Positions 31,862 to 41,800 of a stretch of DNA of 64,000 nt are shown one piece after another. The notes below the pieces were generated by a model. That model was not told where the DNA came from, did no database searches, and worked only from the letters and a program-made list of their open reading frames with translations. Position numbers and translations under genes: made by a program. Within the stretch, counting starts at the first letter, position 1. Each line of letters starts with the position of its first letter. Source of the DNA: QIAW01 sp035487295 (GTDB taxonomy: Bacteria; Acidobacteriota; Terriglobia; Terriglobales; Acidobacteriaceae); contig DATHMH010000015.1 of the NCBI GenBank assembly GCA_035487295.1, positions 297,793-361,792 on the forward strand, given 5' to 3'.

Positions 31862-34197
31862 TGCGCGGGATACACAACCACTCAATTACCAGGAAACTTA
31901 TCAGGATGAACATGCTGGTGAGTGGCGCTGCCCTGCTGATCGCCTGTGCGGTGTTTGTGGCTTACGACCTGATTACTTTTCGAGAGTCCATGGTGCATAA
32001 CCTCTCGATTCAAGCTCAGATCGCCGGGTCAAATAGCGTTTCCGCGCTGTTGTTTAACGATCCGCAGGCAGCGGAGAACACTCTGGCAGCGTTGCGTGCC
32101 GCCCCCAACATCGTGTCGGCCGGCATTTACACGCGCGACGGCCAGCCTTTTGCCACGTATCGACGCTCCGCTAAAAACGAGTCTCTGGCGTTGCCTTCGA
32201 TTTCCGCCAATCAGGCCGAGGCGCATTGGTTCAAGGACGGGCAGCTCGTACTTGTGCGCAACATTGTGTTTGAAGGGAAGCCGGTTGGCGCCGTCTACAT
32301 CCGTTCTGATTTACAGGAGATGAGCCAGCGCCTGGATCGCTACGTGGGCATTATTGCTGTTGTTTTGGCGGTGTCGCTCATTGCCGCGCTTCTGGTCGCA
32401 TCGATATTCCAACGCGCCGTTGCAGAACCCATCGTGCATTTGGCGGAAATTGCGCGCATTGTTTCACGCGACAAGAACTACACGGTGCGCGCCAGCCCGA
32501 CCGGCAACCGCGACGAACCCGATATCCTGATCCAGGCGTTCAATGAAATGTTAGGCCAGATTCAGGAGAGCGCCGGGGCTTTACAAAAGGCCCACGACCA
32601 GTTGGAACAACGAGTGCAAGAACGCACGGCGCAGTTGGCTGTTGCCAATCAAGAGTTGGAAATACAAAACCGCGAAGTGGAACGGGCCACACAATTGAAA
32701 AGCCAGTTTCTCGCCAGCATGAGCCATGAACTGCGTACGCCGTTGAACGCCATTATAGGATTTTCGCAGTTGCTCTCCCGTGAGCCATCGATAACCGCCA
32801 CAGGCAAATACAAGCGCTGGCTGGGACATACCGTAGACGCTGGCAAACACCTTTTGCAGCTTGTCAATGACGTGCTGGACCTGTCTAAAATCGAAGCCGG
32901 GTACATGGAGCTGCACCTGGAGAATTTTGCCATGGAGACTGCCATCCCAGAGGTGCTTTCGGACATTCGTCAACTGGCGATGGCCAAGAGAATCCAGGTT
33001 GATGTTCAAGGCGAGGCCGGCGTTAACATCTGTGCCGATTACGTGCGCTTCAAGCAGATCCTTTATAACCTGCTGAGCAATGCCGTGAAGTTCACGCCCG
33101 CTGGGGGAAAGATCAACCTCGACGTCACGCAGGATGATCTCTTCGCTCACGTTGTTGTGACCGATACGGGAATCGGAATTCGTCCGGAAGATCAAGAAGT
33201 CATCTTTGACGAATTTCGCCAGGTTGGCAAGACGACCCGAGGGGTCACCGAGGGCACGGGCCTGGGTCTGGCCATCACCAAGAAATTGGTAGCGCAGCAG
33301 GGCGGAACCATCGCCGTCAGCAGCGAAGTTGGCAAAGGCAGCCAGTTCACTTTCACACTGCCGCGCAGCAAGCAACTTCCTGAAATTGCGCCTAACATTT
33401 CCGCACCGGGTATGGATTCCAGCCGCAAAAAGCCGCTGGTTCTGGTGGTTGATGATGAGGCTTCAACCCACGAACTCCTGGTAAGTTATCTTACTCCGGA
33501 AGGGTACGAGACCGTCACTGCCAGCTCAGGAAAGGAAGCCCTTGACAAGGCACTGCGGCTACTGCCCGATGCCATCACGTTGAATATGCTCATGCCGGGC
33601 AAAAGCGGCTGGGAAATCCTGCAACAGCTAAAAACCAATCCTGCGACCTCGGCGATTCCTGTCGTGATCGTTTCTATCGTAGACGACAAAGGTAGAGGGT
33701 TCGCCCTGGGGGCTTCCGAGTACCTGGTCAAGCCAGTGCAGAGAGAAGTTCTATTAGCAGCCCTGGAAAAACATCTTGGCATTCAGGGGTCACGCAAGGT
33801 TCTCGTGGTTGATGACGAAGATACCAGCCTGCAGTTGGCGAGCCAGGTATTGGAATCTGCCGGGTACATCCCGATGGTTGCACATAGCGGAAGAGAAGCC
33901 TTGGAGCTGCTGGCAAAGAATGCGGTAGATGCCATGCTGCTCGATTTAATGATGCCGGAAATGGATGGTTTTGAAGTGCTGCGTAAAGTCAAAGACGATT
34001 CTTCCATGCGAGATTTACCCGTATTCGTCTTCACCGCTAAAGACCTGACGGCAACGGATATTGAATTTCTATTACGCGCCACGCAAGGCTTCTACCGCAA
34101 GGGGGAGTTTTGGAAAGAAGGGCTGCTCAACCAACTCGAGAGAGCGACGCGAGCTTCGGCCGGCCAACCAACAATAAGATCGCGAGCAACGCAATGA
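31861..34197 (+). CDS. Hybrid histidine kinase (CHASE8-HAMP-HisKA-HATPase-REC-REC)
   Basis: 778 aa from ATG 31861 (GTG 31858 also possible). Transmembrane segment about 18-38, extracytoplasmic CHASE8-like sensor (ending GIYTRDGQPFATYRR), second membrane segment about 160-185, HAMP, coiled coil (about 240-275), HisKA FLASMSHELRTPLNAIIGF with His289, ATPase domain (LYNLLSNAVKFTPAGG, DTGIGIRPED, GTGLGLAITKKL), then two receivers. The first receiver has Asn575 where the phospho-acceptor Asp should be (AITLNMLMPGKSG), so it is a pseudo-receiver. The second has Asp695 (MLLDLMMPEMDG). It probably senses the state of the YfiR-like protein and signals to the adjacent CheY-like protein. Confidence 0.92.
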   Translation: MRGIHNHSITRKLIRMNMLVSGAALLIACAVFVAYDLITFRESMVHNLSIQAQIAGSNSVSALLFNDPQAAENTLAALRAAPNIVSAGIYTRDGQPFATYRRSAKNESLALPSISANQAEAHWFKDGQLVLVRNIVFEGKPVGAVYIRSDLQEMSQRLDRYVGIIAVVLAVSLIAALLVASIFQRAVAEPIVHLAEIARIVSRDKNYTVRASPTGNRDEPDILIQAFNEMLGQIQESAGALQKAHDQLEQRVQERTAQLAVANQELEIQNREVERATQLKSQFLASMSHELRTPLNAIIGFSQLLSREPSITATGKYKRWLGHTVDAGKHLLQLVNDVLDLSKIEAGYMELHLENFAMETAIPEVLSDIRQLAMAKRIQVDVQGEAGVNICADYVRFKQILYNLLSNAVKFTPAGGKINLDVTQDDLFAHVVVTDTGIGIRPEDQEVIFDEFRQVGKTTRGVTEGTGLGLAITKKLVAQQGGTIAVSSEVGKGSQFTFTLPRSKQLPEIAPNISAPGMDSSRKKPLVLVVDDEASTHELLVSYLTPEGYETVTASSGKEALDKALRLLPDAITLNMLMPGKSGWEILQQLKTNPATSAIPVVIVSIVDDKGRGFALGASEYLVKPVQREVLLAALEKHLGIQGSRKVLVVDDEDTSLQLASQVLESAGYIPMVAHSGREALELLAKNAVDAMLLDLMMPEMDGFEVLRKVKDDSSMRDLPVFVFTAKDLTATDIEFLLRATQGFYRKGEFWKEGLLNQLERATRASAGQPTIRSRATQ

Positions 34198-34559
34198 AAA
34201 AAATAGTAATCGTCGAAGACAGTGAAGCCGGCCGGGAGCTGTTACGTGAGTTCATCCTGGGCTGGGGATATGAGGTCATCGAAGCGGCTGATGGCCAGGA
34301 AGCTCTGCGGAAAATTACGGAAACAGCGCCCGACCTGGTGCTCTGCGACGTGCAAATGCCCGAGCTCGATGGTTATGCCGTAATTCAATCGCTGCGGCAA
34401 GATGCCAGGTTTACCAAGCTTCCGGTCATCGCCTTGACGGCGTATGCGATGAGGGGTGACAAAGAAAAAACCCTGGCCGCCGGATTTGACAGCCACCAGA
34501 GCAAACCTATCGAGTTTGAATCTCTAAAAGCCGATATCGAGCGGCTGCTTGCAAGGTAA
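34194..34559 (+). CDS. CheY-like single-domain response regulator
   Basis: 121 aa from ATG 34194 (ATGA overlap with the kinase stop). Complete receiver: IVIVEDSEAGRELL, phospho-acceptor Asp52 in VLCDVQMPELDGY, Thr in VIALTAYAM, and Lys in SKPIEFE. There is no output domain, so it works by protein-protein contact or as a phosphorelay member. Translational coupling makes it the likely cognate partner of the hybrid kinase. Confidence 0.92.
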   Translation: MKKIVIVEDSEAGRELLREFILGWGYEVIEAADGQEALRKITETAPDLVLCDVQMPELDGYAVIQSLRQDARFTKLPVIALTAYAMRGDKEKTLAAGFDSHQSKPIEFESLKADIERLLAR

Positions 34560-34843
34560 TTCTGCATAGGATTGGAGCGGATGTTCACATTCTAGTAATT
34601 TTTCTTCTCTGATTTTTTCTTGCGTAAGGGCGTTTTACCCCCTTCCCCTTGCGTGCTAGGGTCTGAGGTTTTGAATCAATGAGATACGGAAATGCCAGCA
34701 AGCTACCGCAAGGGTCGCCCATAGTAACTGACCGGTAAAATCGCAGGTGCGATTGGCTGCGCCTATCCCTTGTTCCGAAATGTACGAACGCTGCGATCAG
34801 GTCTCCGCGGTGGAGTTTCTTTCAGGTTGTCAAAGAGCTTCTC

Positions 34844-34883
34844 TCATTCTCCGGCCGGTCCTGAAGACTTGCGGGCCGGGAAT
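34844..34883. other. Strong imperfect hairpin
   Basis: CATTCTCCGGCC (34844-34855) pairs with GGCCGGGAATG (34873-34883) with one bulge and a 17-nt loop. No T-run follows. Confidence 0.55.
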
Positions 34884-34964
34884 GAAGAGCCAAGCCGCAT
34901 TCTGAAATACGGCCGCGACACACTTCCAAGATCATGATGACATGCAGAAAGCAGGAAGCAAGAT

Positions 34965-34976
34965 TTTGATATCAAA
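34965..34976. promoter_or_regulatory. TTTGATATCAAA palindrome, copy 1 (possible operator)
   Basis: A perfect 12-bp palindrome identical to that at 35080-35091, 115 bp apart centre to centre. The half-site TTGAT resembles FNR/CRP-type half-sites but lacks the 4-bp spacer, so the binding protein is unknown. Confidence 0.4.
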
Positions 34977-35079
34977 GATTCTATTCTGGGCAGAGCACGC
35001 ACGATCAAGAGCTGGTTGCGCCCCCATTCTCGAATGCGGCTACGACGATGATGACACAGAATTGTCGACGGGCTAACAA

Positions 35080-35091
35080 TTTGATATCAAA
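35080..35091. promoter_or_regulatory. TTTGATATCAAA palindrome, copy 2 (possible operator)
   Basis: Second perfect copy of the 12-bp palindrome. It lies beyond the 3' ends of both flanking operons, so if functional it must serve an unannotated transcript here or act structurally. Confidence 0.4.
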
Positions 35092-35124
35092 CGAGCCTCT
35101 GGTTTTTAGTCATCCGATAGAGAA

Positions 35125-35151
35125 CCCCGGCCTAGCAAAGCCAGGCCGGGG
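35125..35151. terminator. GC-rich hairpin between convergent genes
   Basis: CCCCGGCCT-AGCAAAGCC-AGGCCGGGG: a 9-bp perfect stem located 65 nt past the end of the DUF1566 gene. It resembles the hairpin at 14845. It may end transcription from either side, though flanking T-runs are weak. Confidence 0.5.
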
Positions 35152-35215
35152 CACCCTTTGGATTAATTTTTGAGATTGACATTTCGGGCCGGGCCACCCG
35201 CCGGCCTGGGGTACA

Positions 35216-35812
35216 TCATTTTTCAGAACGGCGCACACACAGTGCGCGCCTGCCATAATCGGCGAAACGACCGGTGAATAGACCGGCGTCATCGTCGTTC
35301 TGTATCCCCTCGTTGAAGTCGAAGTACCACGCAAGCCCGTTAGGATGCCCGCGATCATCCACTCTTTGAGTCGCACTCCACGGTTCGCCCGTCAGGAACA
35401 AATTTCCTTTCACATGCCAGGTGAAAGCTCTACCCGCGCCTGGGCCAGCTCGTCCAGGAGCGTTTGCGCTCCGATCGTAGATTCCCTCCAACTCAGCAAG
35501 TGTGGGCAACCTCCAGTCCGAGTCGCCAGCCAGGCGCAGTTCGCGGCAGTACTTCACAGCCTTGTGCCAGTTCACGTCTTTGCCGTTGTCCTTCCCCGCC
35601 CACATAAGCCCAGTGGCTGGATCGGTCCAATACCCACGCACATTGGTATCCTGCTCCCCTCGGTCATTCGCCGGCGATTGCGCCCCAGCGATTACGGCGG
35701 CAACAGAGAGAAGAATGAAAGCGACCTTTGCATGGCACTTCACGATACACGCTCCAAACGACGAAAGGATTCGGAAAGCTTCCATTACCATTGCTCTGGC
35801 GCTAACGGACAT
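35216..35812 (-). CDS. Exported DUF1566 (Lcl-type) domain protein
   Basis: Up to 198 aa from ATG 35812; in-frame ATGs at 35791 and 35785 are alternatives. A hydrophobic export signal (AKVAFILLSVAAVIAGAQS) is followed by a DUF1566 domain: DPATGLMWAGKDNGKDVNWHKAVKYCREL, DWRLPTLAELEGIYD, and YGRRALCVRR at the end. These domains have a C-type-lectin/sulfatase-modifier-like fold and are found in secreted proteins; their function is mostly unknown. The start overlaps the last 11 bases of the RHS gene, so it is translated with it and may be a partner of the RHS product. It is not a known immunity family. Confidence 0.82.
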   Translation of the reverse strand: MSVSARAMVMEAFRILSSFGACIVKCHAKVAFILLSVAAVIAGAQSPANDRGEQDTNVRGYWTDPATGLMWAGKDNGKDVNWHKAVKYCRELRLAGDSDWRLPTLAELEGIYDRSANAPGRAGPGAGRAFTWHVKGNLFLTGEPWSATQRVDDRGHPNGLAWYFDFNEGIQNDDDAGLFTGRFADYGRRALCVRRSEK

Positions 35813-38800
35813 GAGCGGCTAATTGAAATCCGTTTACTAATCCTCCGAAAAACATTCCCATCTTGACGGACTGGTACCCGCCAGCATTGCGGATGAGATT
35901 GTTGTTGCTCTGTATGAGCGCCTTTGCCGTATCCGGCGAGAGCGAGGGATTCAAATAGGAGCTTATCTTGATCCCGTTGGTTTCGTAGTTGAAATCATGA
36001 ACCATCGCAGCCCAATCACCTTGTCCTCCCGGTGCACCCATTCCGCTAGGTCCGGCCCAATGATCGGTCCAGAAGGCAAGGGGACCGCTAATTATCTGCT
36101 CAAGAATTCGCCCGATTATCCCTTTATTCAACATTCCATGAATCGGCGTGTCTCGATGGGTCATGAACGTCAACAATTCGTCCGTGCCGCCCAGGATTGA
36201 ATTTCCAACTAACTGGTTGTTAAGCCACTTGGTCTCCTTCTGCGAGAAGTCGGCACCTTGGCAGCCAGTGACGCAGAACCCATCATCCCTGGTTATTGCG
36301 CCTTCCGCAAACGTCGAGTAGCTGACGATCCCATCGTCTCCAGCGCCGTCGACGGATGCAACCTGCCACATTTGGGTGTCTGAGTTGTAATGAACCCAGT
36401 TCTCATCTACGTAACCAGGTAACCAGGTTCCGTCGGTGCTACCGCATTCGTCTGCACTACTATTGTGGTCGACTGATGAACTCTCGGTGCTGCTGTCGGT
36501 GTAAACGCAGTCCAGTCCGTTCGGATCGATGTTGATCACTGGGTTGTTGAGCACATAACTGTAGAGATTCCAGCTTTGCGGGTTCTCCGGATGTTGTGCC
36601 AGAAGTCCCGATGGATCGGGCGATAGGAACCGCCCAATCGCATTCCCATAATACCGCGCCCCGAAGTAATCGAGTCCAGTTTCGGGGTCGCGCTCTTTGC
36701 CGGTGAACTTGTAGTTGTTGCCGATGCCCGTATCGGTCACCACGCGCTCGCCGCCGAAGGGATAGTAATCCGATTCTTCTTTGATACCGCCACTGGCGTC
36801 TGTCAGCACATTCGCCGAGCCCAGGTGGTCACTGAAGTAATAGAAATAATCCGTTGCCGGGTTGTAGCGCGCGACCCGCTTGCCGCCAAAGAAAATATAC
36901 TCATTCTTGAGAGTGCCGCTCAGGTCAGTCTCCTCCAGCACCTCGCCGCCGGGCCCATACCAATACAGCGTTCCGATGCCGCTCGTGACCTTCTTCACCC
37001 GCTGCCCATTGGCATCATAATCGTAAGCAGTAGTGACGCCGCTAACCGTAGCCTGTCTCAACTGGTTCTCGGCGTCGTAGATATTGGGAAAGGCATTGTT
37101 CGCATAGGTCGCACACGGATTCGGACCGGTAATATTCCCCGCCGCATCATAGCACCAGTTCGTGACCTGGTTCTTGCCATTCACAGCTATGTTGAGAGAA
37201 GTGTCCCCGCCCGCAACGTTCTTCTGCAGCAGGTTCCCCCAGTTGTCATAGCTGTAGTTCTGGTTCCAGTTGGAGCTCTGACTGTTCGTATTCGGCGTCA
37301 ACGCCGACACCAGCCGGTTCAGCGCGTCGTAGCCAAACTGCTGCGTGCGCGCCGTGTTCTTGTTGTTCGTGACCTGGTAGATGTTTCCGTTGTCATTCTG
37401 CCCATAGTGGAAGTCGTAGGTCAGGTCCAGCAACGCCTGGTTCCCGACAGTGGTCTTCAATTCGTAGGGCTGCATGCGCGCGTCGTAGGTGTTGCTGGTC
37501 GTCGTCGGGCCACTCGAAACACTGCTGAGCGCGCCAAACGGAGTGTAGTGCGCGCCACTGGCATAGCCGATGTTGTTGTTATCGGTCGCCGAGAGCAGCC
37601 GCTGCGCTACGTTGTAGCCGTAGCTGACCACCCGCCCGCTGGGATAAGTGATCGATTTCAGCGAGCTATCCAGGTTATACGCGTAGCTGAAGCTCTGGCT
37701 CACCCCCGCAATCGTGCGCTGCTCGGTGGCCATCTGGCCCATCACGTCGTAGCTGTAGCTGGCGGAACCGGCATGGTCGGTCACGCTGGTCACATAGCCG
37801 TTGCCGTTGCTGCCGGCATCGTAGGCATAGCTCACCACCGGGGAAGAAAGCGGGCAACCCGGCGGCCCATACGCCCTTCCCGTTACGCGGTTCAGCTCAT
37901 CGTAGCAGTAGCTGATGGTCTGCGTAGCCGTGGATGTCGACAGGGCATTGGGCGCAGGCAAGGTCTTCGATGACAGATTCCCGTTTGCATCGTAGGTATA
38001 ACCGATCGTTCCCGATTCAGGATTCGTAGCGGTCAGCAGGCGCGAGAGCGTATCGTAGACAAAGCTGCGCTGCCGCCACTGGGATGGATCGGTGCTGTTC
38101 CCCTGCTGCTGCACTCCGACAAGATTGTCCAGCATGTCATAGGAATACAGCGTCACCGCCGGGGTGGAAAGCGAGGGCATTGAGTCAGTGCCGCCGCTGA
38201 GCCCCGTTCCCGACGCCGAGAAAGAGGCCGCTGAGAACAAATTCGATTTGCTTGTGGAAGAGCCGGTCGCGATCGGCAGATCGCCTGACGTTCCAGAATT
38301 CCTGGCCGTCAGATTCAGCGAGCTGCCCGCGATGGAAGACTTCACCGGCGACGACCCGCTGTTGAGCTGATTGTTCAGATCGGTGAGGATCGAGGCGATC
38401 GTGCTGCCTTGCTGATATTGCGATGTAGCCTGGAAGTTGGTTCCGGTGCTGCTGTTGGCGATACTGACCGAAACATTACCCGCATCGTAAACCGGATCGG
38501 CCCCTCCGGCCAGGGCGGCGCCTGAGTTGCTAGCGCTGAACGCAGGCGGCGAGAAGTCCGGGACATCGGAGCTGGCCACGGCGGAAGAGAAATTGTAATC
38601 GGTATTCGCTCCGCCATTCGTGGCGGTGAGCGTCACCACGGCTCCCGATGCGCTGGCGGTTACGTAAGCTCCGCTGCCGGGAGCATTGATGCTGGAGACC
38701 AGCGCCTGAGCGATGGTGGCAGGGGTATCTAACCCGGCATACCAGGCGCCATTGCCGTGGTTGTTGACCGTGGCGGTGACCTGCCCCCAATCGGACATGG

Positions 38801-41800
38801 CATTGGCCGGGGTAAACGACGACTGGGGGAAGTGGCCGGTTTTGGCCGTGTCCCAAGCGAAAGTAGTCGATGAGGTGTAAGTAGCAGGTCCAAGGGCCTT
38901 GGGCGTGATGTAGACCGTGGCTCCGTCGCTCGATAGCTGGGGTTGAACGGTGGGATCCTTGCCCAAAGCATTGGCCAGCGCCTGGGCAATCGTGTTTGGA
39001 CTGTCGGTTGCTCCCCAGGTGGCTTGATATGGGTTTCCGTTGACCGTGACCGTCAACGTGCCTTGATCGGCGGCAAGGACCGGCGGCGCTCCCCCAGCCA
39101 GAGCCGATCCGGAGAGCGTGGCGCCGAAGGATGAATTCTTGAAGTCTTTCGAATCGTAAGCGCCAGAAATGCTGACCGGATAGTTGGAGATGCCGCCCGT
39201 GGCCACGGCAGCTACGGTCACGACAGCTCCAGAAACCGTGGCCGTGATCGGCCCACTCGTATTGTTGTTGATGGCGGTTTTCAGGTTCCCGGCAATCGTA
39301 TTGGACGTGTCTCCCTTCTGCCAGGAGACAGTGTAGTTGGTGGCCTGAGGCGTGTTCGGGTTGAGGGTGAGGGTAAAGCTGCCTTTGTCGTAGATATCCT
39401 GGCCACCATTCAGATTGGAGCCGGAGTTCGTTGTGCTGAACGAAGGATTGCTTGGGAAATCATTCGAGTCGTAGGTGCAGGAAGATGAAATGGCAATATT
39501 GTTGCCTACGGACCCTGGATTCTTAGCCGTCAGATTCAGCACATTGCTGGAGATGCCGGCTGAAACCAGAGTACTGGCGTTCACACCGGAGACTTTACCG
39601 TTGATGCGATTGGCGAGATCCTGGACAATGCTCGAACCGGCGGTCGAAGAACCAGACCATGGCGAACTGAAAGTCTCACGGGTCGAGCCGGAGCTGAACG
39701 TGGCGCTGCAACTCCCCTGGTCATAGAGGGTCCCATAGACTGGATTCTGACCACCGCTCAGCGATGATCCAAAATCGAAGGCTGTTGGAGAAAAGTCATA
39801 CGAGGGAGAGAACCCCACGCATTGGCCATAGAATCCACTACCACACAAATTTGAGGCTGGATGGGTTGTGACGCTGTAGTCAGCGCCCGGTCCGGTCGCC
39901 TTGCTGGTCAGATAGAGCGTGCTCCCCGAGACTGCCGCGGTGGCCGGGGCTGCCGAGTCTCCATTAATCACACCCGCCAAACCCGCGGCCAGCGACGCGG
40001 AAGTGTCATTCCGACCATAGCCATAGTCATCCTCACGTCCATTGATCGTAATGGAAAGATAACCTTCATCCCAGTCGTTCTCTGTACACTGAACGTCGAT
40101 GCCATCCGGATTGTCATAGCAGGTCGTTGGCACTGCCACCAACTGTTCGGAGCCCGTGATAGAGATTGTAGCGGTGGCATTCGTTGCCGCCTGGGTCTGC
40201 ACTTGCTTCGATTTCAGGCTACCGTTGATGGTCACGCTACCCGTCGCCGCCTGACCTGGAGTCAACTGCTCATTGCCGCTGAAGCTGACCGTGCCGGTTC
40301 CTGAAGTTTTTCCCACAGGCCACTGCTGCTCGGCTCCGCTGATTTTGATGCTTGTGGTCCCGCCCGTCTGGGTGTTGGCTGAGCTGGAGACCGTCTTCCA
40401 CCGCGGCTGGCCGCTGATGGTGATATTGCCGGAGCCTGGAAACGCGGCAATCACTCCCTCCATGCCGCTGATTGCGACAGATCCGGTCGCGGTCGTTTCC
40501 GGCCCGGCGCCGGGCTCATCCACCTCCAGCAACCGTCCCAGCGCGTCGCTCCGGGTGCGGCGCGCGTTGCCGGCTTCATCGGTCGTCGTGGTCGTTGGAA
40601 ACTTTGAGTAATCTATAGTGGCCATGTTGCCATCGGTATGCGTAGTTGTTGTCAGACGGCCCACCGCATCATAACTGAAGGTATCGCCCGGCTGCTGCGA
40701 GTTGCTGCACGCCTTGGTGGCGTTGAATCCGGTGGAGCGGTAAGGATAGCTCGCGAAATTCTTGTGCCCTACACCGTCATAGCAGGTATCCACCTGGTCA
40801 TAGGGATTGTTGGGGTCTTCATCATTCTTGGTGGCCGTACGCGCAGCTCGGCCCAAGCCGTCGAACAACGTGAAAGAATCCGTTAGGCGGCCATCAATGT
40901 TCTGTTGCACTTCAACTTCCGGTAGCTGTCGTAGCTGATTTTGGTACGGAACCGCAGGAACGTCATCATAGGTGTAGACCGTCTGGCTGCTTTGCCCCCC
41001 GTTGTTCGGGTCCGGCGGCCCGGTGACGCTCTTCACCCGCCCCATGTTGTCATACGTGTAGCTGGTCGTATGGGCTGGATCGCCCGGTCCTGTGCCGTTC
41101 TGATCGGTGAGACTGGTCTTTAAGCCGGTGTTGAGGTCATACGATGTATAAACAATGTGTTGAACGCCGTTTGACGTTGTCGGCAACTGCACCTGGCTCT
41201 GGAACATCCCGGTGCTGTCGTAGCTGATTTTGGTTACGTTGCCTTTGGCATCGATAGTCTGTGACGGCATGCCTTGCGAGTTATACACGACCTGAGATTT
41301 GGGAGACGTGCCGCCATAGAGCCATCGCGTCACAGAGGTTTGGTTGCCAAAAACACCTTGCGGGCTGCCGTTGTTCTCATCGTAGCCATATGTCGTCTGA
41401 GCGAACTGAGCGGTCCCTGCCAGCACCGTGACCGAGGCGACGCGATCGATCAGGTTGGCGGTCAGATAATTGCCGCCGTTGGCGCTGTTCTGCCATTGGT
41501 ACTGTTTATTGATCTGGCGCAGGAATTGTCCGGGCGCTCCCTGGCCGTAATCGTAGTCAACCTGCTGCACCACTCTCCCATAGGTCAGAGGACAGGAATA
41601 ATTCTTGTTTGCGTTGTCGGTGACATTGAAGAAATGGCCGGAATCATAAGTAACGGCAGATTGGCTTACCTGTCCATTCGGCCAAGTAGTGGTCGTGGTA
41701 GTCGGCAGGATTGCCGGCCCATGTTGTTGGCCGTCTGCCGTCCCGTCAAATGCCGAACATTGACTGAGGTCGTAATTCAAATTTTGAAAGTCCTGATCGA

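Larger units (their letters stand above)
34560..35215. other. Convergent intergenic region with hairpins and twin palindromes; possible small RNA
   Basis: 656 bases between converging genes, with no credible ORF. It contains a short ATCGCA-GG-TGCGAT hairpin near 34740-34753, a long hairpin at 34844-34883, two identical TTTGATATCAAA palindromes and a GC-rich hairpin at 35125-35151. The density of paired elements over 34640-34890 is more than expected for a plain spacer and could mark a structured RNA, but it matches no riboswitch or RNA class I know. Confidence 0.4.

Noticed and set aside
34640..34850. Cyclic-di-GMP (GEMM) or other known riboswitch
   Set aside because: The hairpins prompted a check, but the conserved GEMM core sequences and other common riboswitch cores are absent, and no gene follows on the plus strand.
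36825..37973. 382-aa plus-strand open frame opposite the RHS gene
   Set aside because: It is antisense to strongly conserved RHS motifs and consists of Val/Arg-rich low-complexity sequence, as expected for a shadow frame.
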